This document shows, one piece after another, positions 1 to 5,779 of a stretch of 5,779 nt of DNA; the stretch's first letter is position 1; every line of letters begins with the position of its first letter. A model generated the notes under the pieces. The model made no database searches and was not told the DNA's origin. It saw nothing but the letters and a program-made list of their open reading frames with translations. Source of the stretch: Acidobacteriota bacterium (GTDB lineage: Bacteria > Acidobacteriota > Vicinamibacteria > Vicinamibacterales > CAVVIG01); NCBI GenBank assembly GCA_003222455.1, contig QHWF01000571.1, positions 1-5,779 on the forward strand, in the 5' to 3' direction. The position numbers and the translations under genes are program-made.

Positions 1-1
1 A

Positions 2-1273
2 TATCGTGTTTCCGAGCGCGGCTTCAGCATGGTGGAGCTGCTGGTGGCCATGCTGATCGGGTTGATCGGCATGATCATCATCTTCCAGGTGTTCGAGGTG
101 TCCGAAGCCATCAAACGCTCCACCACGAGCGGCGGCGATGCCCAGCAGAACGGCGTGATCGCGCTCTATACCATGGAGCGCGATTTCAAGAACGCGGGAA
201 TGGGATTCAACGACACCGGCTTCGTCGGCTGCAATATCGTCGGATACGACAACAAGCGCACGACTCCGAATTTTCCGCCGGCCGGAGTCACCATGACGCT
301 CTCTCCGGTGTTCATCACCTCCGGGGCCGCAACCACGGCACCGGACCAGATCAGCGTGCTCTACGGCTCGCAGCCCCAAGCCGCAGCCAGCGTCCCCCTC
401 AGCGCGGACATGAATGCGACGAAGAACGGCGCCGATGATCTGTTGGTCCGCACCCCGTTCGGGTACAGCGCCGGCGACCTGCTCATCCTGGCCGAGCCCG
501 GGACGGCGAAAAATTGCGCCGTCATGGAGGTGACCAAGATCAGCTCGGGGAACCAGATCGCTCACGACCTCGCCTCCTACCTCGCCGCAGGGACCACGCG
601 CAACCCGAGATTCAACCCGGCCGGTGGGCTGGGAGTGGTCTATCAAGGTCAGGGCACGGCCAACGTGTCGCGCGTATTCAACCTGGGCAACCTCTACAAC
701 ACGCCCCCCGGCGGAACCGCGCCCGCCTACTTGCCCGTCTACAACTTCTACGCCATCGCGAACGGCAGCTTGACGGTGACCTCGCAATTCCAGGTCGACA
801 ACGGCCAACCGGTTGTCACCTCGGTCGCCGACAACATCGTCCACATGCGCGCCCTCTACGGGCTGGATGACGGAATCAACGACGGCGTGACCGTGACGTA
901 TAACGTCGGCCCCGCGAAAAAGGGGGACGGCATCGTCGACCGCTACGTGGACGCGGCCACCTTCAACGCATTATTGGCCGCGGCGCCCCCGCCCGCGCCC
1001 ACGCCCTGGGCCAACTTGATCGCCGTGCGCATCGCCGTGGTCTCGCGCAGCGCGCTACCCGAGAAGCCCTCCTCGGGGAAGCTCAGCGATCCCTGCGATG
1101 CAACCACTGCCGAGCCGCGGTGGACCGGCACCCCGTGGGCGGCTGCCCTCAATTACAAGACGCGACTCGACGTAAGTTCGAGCGTGGCTGCGCCGGATGA
1201 CTGGAGATGCTACCGGTATCGCGTGTTCGAGACGACGATTCCCTTGCGCAACTGGATATGGAAGGCGAGCTGA
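2..1273 (+). CDS. pilW: Type IV pilus minor pilin PilW (5' end outside window)
   Basis: Minor pilin thought to join the inner-membrane priming/tip complex with PilX, PilV, FimU/FimT and PilY1. The frame is open from base 2, and the visible protein begins YRVSERG followed by FSMVELLVAMLIG. That is a class III signal: cleavage by prepilin peptidase PilD is expected between Gly (20-22) and Phe (23-25), and Glu5 of the mature protein is present (35-37). A hydrophobic helix of about 20 residues follows. The ATG at 29 lies inside the mature helix and would remove the cleavage site, so the true start is upstream of the window. 423 residues are visible. The end, YRYRVFETTIPLRNWIW, matches the usual PilW C-terminus. 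Four cysteines (visible residues 77, 172, 365, 403) could form two disulfides, which is inference. A Pro/Ala-rich stretch (AAAPPPAPTP) lies near visible residue 330. The stop is one base before pilX, so the two are probably co-transcribed and translationally coupled. Confidence 0.93.
   Translation, partial: YRVSERGFSMVELLVAMLIGLIGMIIIFQVFEVSEAIKRSTTSGGDAQQNGVIALYTMERDFKNAGMGFNDTGFVGCNIVGYDNKRTTPNFPPAGVTMTLSPVFITSGAATTAPDQISVLYGSQPQAAASVPLSADMNATKNGADDLLVRTPFGYSAGDLLILAEPGTAKNCAVMEVTKISSGNQIAHDLASYLAAGTTRNPRFNPAGGLGVVYQGQGTANVSRVFNLGNLYNTPPGGTAPAYLPVYNFYAIANGSLTVTSQFQVDNGQPVVTSVADNIVHMRALYGLDDGINDGVTVTYNVGPAKKGDGIVDRYVDAATFNALLAAAPPPAPTPWANLIAVRIAVVSRSALPEKPSSGKLSDPCDATTAEPRWTGTPWAAALNYKTRLDVSSSVAAPDDWRCYRYRVFETTIPLRNWIWKAS
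1260..1265 (+). promoter_or_regulatory. Shine-Dalgarno site for pilX
   Basis: GGAAGG lies in the last codons of pilW, nine bases before the ATG at 1275. It supports 1275 as the pilX start rather than the in-frame ATG at 1197, which would put 26 extra residues inside pilW coding sequence. Confidence 0.6.
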
Positions 1274-1274
1274 C

Positions 1275-1931
1275 ATGAGGACTCTCCGTTCGTTCTCCCG
1301 GCGCGCGCGCTCTCTGCAGCTGCGCGCCCGTCAAGGCGGCACGATCCTGATCATCGCGCTCATCGTGCTGGTCGCGATGACCCTCGCCGGCATCGCGACG
1401 ATGCGCTCGGTGGATACCGCGACCATCACGGCCGGCAACATCGGGCTGCGGCAAGCTTCGGTCAATGCGGCCGACCAGGGAATCCAGGCCGGCGTCAACT
1501 GGCTCACCGCGAATCTTGGCCCGGCCTTGATCGCAGACAACCACCAGTCCGGAACGGCCTCGAAGGGTTACTTTTCCAGCGTCCCCCCCGCGAACGACCC
1601 CGACTGGTACGAGCCGCTCAACTGGAGCGAGGCGGGGCAGTTGAACAACGGCAACCCTGACGCCGGCGGCAACGTGGTGTTCTTCCTGATCCACCGCTTG
1701 TGCCCCGTAGCCAATTGCGACATCAGCGCGACCTGCGGCGGCAACCCGAACCCTAACATCTGCGCGTCGACGCTTTCCACGGCGGCACTGACCGGGGAAG
1801 GCTCCGACCAGACTCGGCCGACGGACACCCATACCTCGGTGCCGGCCACCCACTACCGCATCACGGCGAAGGCCGTGGGACCGCGCAACTCGATTTCTAT
1901 CGTTCAATCCTTGGTGAAGGCGTTCAACTAG
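1275..1931 (+). CDS. pilX: Type IV pilus minor pilin PilX
   Basis: A 218-residue minor pilin of the PilX N-terminal domain type, expected in the inner membrane and in the pilus-priming complex with PilW and PilY1. A basic leader (many Arg in residues 1-19) leads to RQGG, then a hydrophobic helix TILIIALIVLVAMTLAGIA at about 23-41, followed by MRSVDT and AGNIGLRQASVNAAD. This is the PilX pattern; prepilin peptidase would cut after Gly21 or Gly22. There is no Glu at mature position 5, which is usual for this family and unlike PilW. A late cluster of cysteines (143, 148, 154, 163) suggests one or two disulfides in the variable C-terminal loop (inference). The C-terminus HYRITAKAVGPRNSISIVQSLV is the expected final beta-strand region. 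The 1275 start is chosen for its ribosome-binding site and one-base gap from pilW. pilY1 follows after 29 bases. Confidence 0.92.
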   Translation: MRTLRSFSRRARSLQLRARQGGTILIIALIVLVAMTLAGIATMRSVDTATITAGNIGLRQASVNAADQGIQAGVNWLTANLGPALIADNHQSGTASKGYFSSVPPANDPDWYEPLNWSEAGQLNNGNPDAGGNVVFFLIHRLCPVANCDISATCGGNPNPNICASTLSTAALTGEGSDQTRPTDTHTSVPATHYRITAKAVGPRNSISIVQSLVKAFN

Positions 1932-1944
1932 AGCGCGCCCGCCT

Positions 1945-1953
1945 GAGAGGGAG
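1945..1953 (+). promoter_or_regulatory. Shine-Dalgarno site for pilY1
   Basis: The purine run GAGAGGGAG sits in the 29-base pilX-pilY1 gap, seven bases before the ATG at 1961. It fixes the pilY1 start, which is also supported by a good Sec signal peptide directly after it. No hairpin or terminator is visible in the gap, so read-through from pilX is expected. Confidence 0.7.
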
Positions 1954-1960
1954 CAAAACC

Positions 1961-4900
1961 ATGAAACGCAACCACCTCGTTCTGATCAAGCGCCTCCTCG
2001 CCTACGGACTCGCCGCCAATCTGGCGGCGCAGCCGGCGTTTGCCCAGGTCACGATTTCCCAGTTGCCGCTCGCCTCTGCAGGCGGCAATAACATCGTGCC
2101 GAATCTTCTTTTCACGCTCGACAACTCGGGGAGCATGGCCTGGCAGTTCGTTCCCGACTACGTCGACCCGGGAACCGTTTTCGCGGTCACGGGCAACAAC
2201 AGTTCCCCGAACAATCCCTGCATGACCCCCAGCACTGGAAACAATAGCAGCACTGGAAACAGTATCTGCGTGGAAGGCGACCCGCCGTATTCCGCGGGCG
2301 GCGAATTTGCAATGAACGGCGTCGGGTACGATCCGAACTTCACCTACTTGGCCGGAATCGACTCGAACGGCCAGCCGCACATCAATCCGCCGAGCGGGAC
2401 CCTCACGCCCACCACGACCCCGAAGGACGCCTACACGGCCTCCTCGGGCACGATCGACGTCACGTCCCAGATACCGGACAGGAAGTATTGCAACTCGAAC
2501 GGCGTGTGCAAGCGCAACGGGCAGGACGACGCGAGCGGCAACCTCGTCTCGGGGACGGATGACCTCGGCCGCACCATGTCCGCGGGCCAGTTTCCCTACC
2601 GCACCCACGCATCCAACTCGAGCTTGGCAATCTTCGGCCTGCCCGAGATGATGTCCATCGGGAGTTTCTCCCGCAGCGGCAGCACGATAACGGTCACGAC
2701 CGTCGAGGCGCACGGCCTCGCGACGAACGACCATATCTACGTGACCGGAACCGGAAGCGGCAGCTTTGACAACAACAACGCCACGATCACGTTCATCAGC
2801 GCCAATCAGTTCAGCTACACCGGCGGAAGCTCGGACAGCTCCCCCAGGAATGGCTTCTACCGAAAGCAGGTCGTATTGACCTCGGCGACCGGTTTTAACC
2901 GTCCCGCGAGCAACGCCAACGTCACGGTGACGAGCACTGCCCACGGCCTGCAAACCAACGACAAAATCAGCGCATTCACCAATAATTCGCGCCTCACCCC
3001 GGGCGTCGAGGTCACCATCACGAAGGTCGACAACGATTCGTTTACCTATCCCTACAATGGGGGTGGAAATAATTTGCAGACCGGGTCCGGTTCCTGGGTG
3101 CGCACTGGCCTGTACAACGTCGCGAGCACCGTCAACGGTCCTGCCCTCGCCTACCGCATCTTCCCGGTGGAATACTGCGCGGACCCCAACCTCACCGATT
3201 GCGTCGAGGTTATCCCGCCGGCCGCGCCGCCCGCCGACCATCCGTTCCCGGCGCACGTGCGCTTCTGCCGGACGCAGGAGGAAGCGCTCGCCCACGGCGC
3301 AGTCACCTTCATCGCGACCACGCCGCAGACCAACCGGTGCCAGCTGAAGTACCTTAATGTGACGGGGCTGCAGACCTACCAGTTTCCCCGCTACGGATGG
3401 TTCATCCGCGACACCATCAAATCCACCGTCACCTCGTACAGCGGGCGGCCCCTCCGGGTCGATTGCGCGGCAGCGCCGGTGTGCAGCTACACCGAGGAAA
3501 TCCAGAACTACGCGAAATGGTACGCCTACTACCGCACGCGCATGCAGATGATGAAGACCTCGGTGGGAATTTCGTTTCGCGGGTTCATCTCCAATCCGAC
3601 CGGCACGCCGCCCAAGCCCGACAATCTGCGCGTGGGCTTCATCACGATTCTCGCCGCCTCCAGCGGCAGCGTAGATCCGACCCAGTACCTGAGAATCGAC
3701 AATTTCAATACGACGCAGGCGAACAACTTCTACACCAAGTTCTACCAGCAGCCTCCCAGGCTCTTCACGCCCTTGCGCGAGGCGCTTTCGCGCGCCGGAT
3801 GGATTTTTGCGGGCAAGCTCGGTACGGGGCTGACGGCAGGGATTCCGGCGGCCGACGACCCGATACAGTCGTCCTGCCAGAAGAACTATTCGCTCCTCAC
3901 CACGGACGGTTTCTGGAACAGCAACGCGGGGCAGGACATCGCCGGCACCGCGATGGGGAACTGGGACAATATCGACAATAACCTCTACACGCCCGCCGGG
4001 GTCAATCCCGCCTATACGGATCCGGTGTCGAGCCGAACCACCGGCACGTACGACGGAAACGTTCTGCCGGGCACCGTGGCGGGGGCCAGTCCCGGCGGCT
4101 CCGGCACGCTCGCCGACGTCGCCTTGTACTACTACATGACCGATCTGCGCGGCGGAGTCGACCGGAACAACAAGCCGACCGGGCCCGCGACCAGTCCCAA
4201 CACCACGCCCACCGCGAACGGCGACGTGTCCGCGAACAACGTCCCGAGCAAGGCGGGAAACAAGGACTTCGCGCAACACCAGCACATGGTCACCTTCACC
4301 CTGGGCCTCGCCGACGGCTTGATGCTCTACGATCCCAACTACGAGACGGCATCCGGGGATTTCGCGAACATCAAGAACGGCGTCGCCAACGCCTGCTTCT
4401 GGGCTGCGGGCGTGTGCAACTGGCCGTCGCCGCAACAGGACAAGCAGAGCGCGCTCGACGATCTGTGGCACGCCGCCGTCAACGGGCGCGGGACCTACTT
4501 CCTCGCGCTCAACCCGCGCACGCTCTCGAACGCGCTTCAGAACGCATTGAGCAACATTGCGGGGCGGAACGCGTCCGCGGCGGCTGCGGCCACTTCGAGC
4601 CCGAACATCACGCCCAAGGACAATTTCGCGTTCAGCACCACCTATCAGACCAACACCTGGTCCGGGATCGTCAAGGCGCAGCGACTCGACGCCACGACCG
4701 GCGCGGTGCTGACCGACAGTCAGGGCAAGCCGATCGTCCTGTGGGAAGCCGACAAGCAGCTCCTCACCCAGGTCAGCGCGAGCGGCGATTCGCGCAACAT
4801 CTGGATGCTCGACACCACCGCGCCGACCAAGCTGAAGACTTTCCAGTTCGCAAGCATGACGCTCGCCGAGCAGGCCTTCTTCAAGGGCAAGGGCCCTACG

Positions 4901-5077
4901 ATGGCCCAGTACCCGCTGCTGAGCTTCGGCCAGAAGTTCACGGTCGACCAGGGTCCCGCGCTCATCGGGTTCCTGCGCGGGCAGACCGGCAACGAGGCGG
5001 TGCTCTTTACGTCGCGGCAAACGACGGATTGCTGCACTCCTTCGACAACACCGTGGATGCCAACGGGAACCCGGTAG
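1961..5077 (+). CDS. pilY1: PilY1 tip adhesin, N-terminal part (frame broken near 4999)
   Basis: Large secreted protein of the type IV pilus tip; in the family it promotes pilus assembly, adhesion and surface sensing. Residues 1-28 are a Sec signal peptide (KR-rich start, hydrophobic core, PAFA|Q). A von Willebrand A domain follows: LLFTLDNSGSM gives the MIDAS D54-x-S56-x-S58, with T603 in TPLREAL and D649 in LLTTDGFWN as the likely other metal ligands. Other family blocks are EIQNYAKWYAYYRTRMQMMK (513-532), ADVALYYYMTDLR (718-730) and QHQHMVTFTLGL (772-783). The propeller begins around FSTTYQTNTWSGIVKAQ (W900). The vWA fold carries a very long insertion, including two HGL-type repeats (242-289 and 320-368). 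The last true PilY1 residues are about LRGQTGNE; from there to the stop at 5075-5077 the reading (FTSRQTTDCCTPSTTPW...) is out of frame. As given, the product lacks most of the propeller. Identity is secure; whether the break is real is not. Confidence 0.93.
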   Translation: MKRNHLVLIKRLLAYGLAANLAAQPAFAQVTISQLPLASAGGNNIVPNLLFTLDNSGSMAWQFVPDYVDPGTVFAVTGNNSSPNNPCMTPSTGNNSSTGNSICVEGDPPYSAGGEFAMNGVGYDPNFTYLAGIDSNGQPHINPPSGTLTPTTTPKDAYTASSGTIDVTSQIPDRKYCNSNGVCKRNGQDDASGNLVSGTDDLGRTMSAGQFPYRTHASNSSLAIFGLPEMMSIGSFSRSGSTITVTTVEAHGLATNDHIYVTGTGSGSFDNNNATITFISANQFSYTGGSSDSSPRNGFYRKQVVLTSATGFNRPASNANVTVTSTAHGLQTNDKISAFTNNSRLTPGVEVTITKVDNDSFTYPYNGGGNNLQTGSGSWVRTGLYNVASTVNGPALAYRIFPVEYCADPNLTDCVEVIPPAAPPADHPFPAHVRFCRTQEEALAHGAVTFIATTPQTNRCQLKYLNVTGLQTYQFPRYGWFIRDTIKSTVTSYSGRPLRVDCAAAPVCSYTEEIQNYAKWYAYYRTRMQMMKTSVGISFRGFISNPTGTPPKPDNLRVGFITILAASSGSVDPTQYLRIDNFNTTQANNFYTKFYQQPPRLFTPLREALSRAGWIFAGKLGTGLTAGIPAADDPIQSSCQKNYSLLTTDGFWNSNAGQDIAGTAMGNWDNIDNNLYTPAGVNPAYTDPVSSRTTGTYDGNVLPGTVAGASPGGSGTLADVALYYYMTDLRGGVDRNNKPTGPATSPNTTPTANGDVSANNVPSKAGNKDFAQHQHMVTFTLGLADGLMLYDPNYETASGDFANIKNGVANACFWAAGVCNWPSPQQDKQSALDDLWHAAVNGRGTYFLALNPRTLSNALQNALSNIAGRNASAAAAATSSPNITPKDNFAFSTTYQTNTWSGIVKAQRLDATTGAVLTDSQGKPIVLWEADKQLLTQVSASGDSRNIWMLDTTAPTKLKTFQFASMTLAEQAFFKGKGPTMAQYPLLSFGQKFTVDQGPALIGFLRGQTGNEAVLFTSRQTTDCCTPSTTPWMPTGTR
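2231..2266 (+). repeat. 18-bp in-frame tandem duplication in pilY1
   Basis: Two adjacent 18-base units, 2231-2248 and 2249-2266, are identical at 16 of 18 positions; both begin AGCACTGGAAACA. They encode STGNNS and STGNSI, lie between Cys87 and Cys103, and keep the frame. The near identity points to a fairly recent duplication. Confidence 0.85.
2684..2827 (+). repeat. HGL-type beta-repeat, copy 1 (within PilY1)
   Basis: Residues 242-289 of PilY1: TITVTT...HGLATNDHIYVTG...ATITFISANQFSYTGG. The pattern ITVTT-x-HGL-x-T-x-D-x-[IV]...TIT-x-[IV]...F-[ST]-Y resembles small beta-rich repeats seen in phage tail and other surface structural proteins, from memory. His251 to Phe284 is 33 residues, the same spacing as in copy 2, so the two are tandem copies of one module. 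Confidence 0.7.
2918..3064 (+). repeat. HGL-type beta-repeat, copy 2 (within PilY1)
   Basis: Residues 320-368 of PilY1: NVTVTSTAHGLQTNDKISAF...VEVTITKVDNDSFTYPYNGG. It aligns without gaps to copy 1 from His328 to Phe361, sharing HGL-x-TND-x-I near the start and TIT-x-[IV]...F-[ST]-Y near the end, with little identity in between. The divergence at DNA level shows the duplication is old. After it the protein returns to family PilY1 sequence. Confidence 0.7.
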
Positions 5078-5779
5078 CCACGGCAGGAACGGAAAACTTC
5101 GCCTACATGCCGAAGTTCGTCATGCCCGGCATCTACCAGATCGCGGACACGGCTTACGCGAACGCGCACCGCTTCATGCTCGACGGGAGCCCGGAGACCG
5201 GCGACGTGTTCGACGCCACGGCCGGGATCTGGAAGACCATCATCGTCGGCGGCGCCAACGGCGGCGCGCGCGGTTTCTATGCGCTCGACATCACCGATCC
5301 GAAGAACCCGAAGGGCCTGTGGGAATTCTGCTCCGATTTGACGCTGTGCCCGGCGATAGGCACCGTCAGCCACAGCGACACCGATCTGGGCTTCACCTAC
5401 GGCAACCCGGTGATCGGCAAGCGCGCGTTCGACGGGAAATGGGTCGTCGTCCTGACCTCCGGCCTGAACAACGTCAGCCCCGGGACGGGCGTAGGTTTCT
5501 TCTACGTGCTCGATGCGATCACCGGACAGGTGCTGGACAAAGTCAGCACCGGTGTCGGCACCACGGTCACGCCGTCGGGCCTGATGAGGCAGGGCGGGTA
5601 CTTCAAGGCCGGATTGGTCGATGCCAAGATGGACTTCGTGTACGGCGGAGACCTGCAAGGCAACGTCTGGCGGATCGACATGTCGACCTCGCCGCCGGCG
5701 CTGATGCACATGGCCACGCTGAAGGACGGCGCGGGCAATCCGCAGCCGATCAGCGTGCGGCCGGTGGTGACCAATCTCA
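4999..5779 (+). pseudogene. pilY1: PilY1 C-terminal beta-propeller part, in the -1 frame, 3' end outside window
   Basis: From GGT/GCT at 4999-5004 the frame one base back from the upstream pilY1 frame reads GALYVAANDGLLHSFD and stays open to the window end, about 260 codons. It carries the standard PilY1 propeller blocks in order: ENFAYMPKF, HRFMLDGSPETGDVF, WKTIIVGGANGGARGFYALDIT, LWEFCSD...LGFTYGNPVIG, KWVVVLTSGLNN, FFYVLDAITGQVL, FVYGGDLQGNVWRIDM and QPISVRPVV. The blocks are well kept, so the region was under protein-level selection until recently or still is. There is no convincing independent start: the first in-frame ATG (5107) lies inside a conserved strand and has only a weak upstream GGAA. 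It is therefore the rest of the gene at 1961, separated by a frameshift, and not a separate gene. A sequencing or assembly error would restore one long pilY1 reading. Confidence 0.85.

Noticed and set aside
917..926. A5G5 tract in pilW (GCG AAA AAG GGG) as a slippery or phase-variable site
   Set aside because: In frame it reads G-AAA-AAG rather than the dnaX-type A-AAA-AAG. The tracts are only five bases long, and the protein is in frame on both sides (AKKGDGIVDRYVD).
1197..1274. Upstream in-frame ATG for pilX at 1197
   Set aside because: It would add 26 residues overlapping the conserved PilW C-terminus. The ATG at 1275 has the GGAAGG site and the usual short PilX leader.
1932..1960. Terminator or promoter between pilX and pilY1
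   Set aside because: The 29-base gap has no inverted repeat with a T-run and no room for -35/-10 elements; only a ribosome-binding site is visible.
1928..5020. A very long open frame (1030 codons) on the minus strand opposite pilY1
   Set aside because: Its translation is Arg/Gly/Val/Ala-rich with no recognisable motif, and it mirrors the plus-strand codons of a certain pilY1. Long antisense frames are expected in GC-rich genes with G/C third positions.
4720..5709. Minus-strand open frame spanning the pilY1 break
   Set aside because: It has the same composition-driven antisense character and overlaps clear PilY1 propeller sequence on the plus strand.
5107..5779. Separate gene starting at ATG 5107
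   Set aside because: The start lies within a conserved PilY1 propeller block and PilY1 sequence extends upstream in the same frame to about 4999, so it is a fragment of pilY1.

Overview
The window is a run of same-strand type IV pilus minor-pilin genes, in the order pilW (5' end cut by the window edge), pilX, pilY1 (3' end cut by the window edge). This order is the core of the fimT/pilV-pilW-pilX-pilY1-pilE cluster known from Gamma- and Betaproteobacteria. The DNA is GC-rich with strong G/C preference at third codon positions. The PilX N-terminus (LIVLVAMTL, then MRSVDT) and the PilY1 block with NYAKWYAYYRTRMQMMK look betaproteobacterial to me (Burkholderiales/Nitrosomonadales-like). That taxonomic guess is inference from memory of the families, not a search result.

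Layout. Bases 2-1273 encode PilW from just before its prepilin-peptidase site (RG|FSMVE) to its stop. pilX (1275-1931) begins one base after the pilW stop, with a Shine-Dalgarno-like GGAAGG inside the end of pilW. After a 29-base gap carrying an AGAGGGAG ribosome-binding site, pilY1 begins at 1961 and fills the rest of the window. The tight packing implies one transcript. I see no promoter, terminator, RNA gene, mobile element or CRISPR array, and no gap longer than 29 bases.

pilY1 is broken as given. The frame starting at 1961 stops at 5077, but from about 4999 onward recognisable PilY1 beta-propeller sequence (LYVAANDGLLHSFD and everything after it) continues in the -1 frame, open to the window end. 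From memory of the family, the segment between the 'LRG...NE' motif and 'YV(G/A)ANDG', which normally carries an R-x-R...LGD(I/T)...P-x-YV block, is also missing. The break therefore looks more like an internal deletion whose length is not a multiple of three than a single-base slip. It could be a real mutation or an assembly error.

How the parts work together. PilW and PilX are minor pilins, expected to be inserted in the inner membrane and to form, with other minor pilins and PilY1, the priming/tip complex of the type IV pilus. PilY1 is the large secreted tip protein: a Sec signal peptide, a von Willebrand A domain with a complete-looking MIDAS, and a C-terminal propeller. Extra points in this copy are a duplicated HGL-type beta-repeat inserted within the vWA region and an 18-base in-frame tandem duplication between two cysteines.
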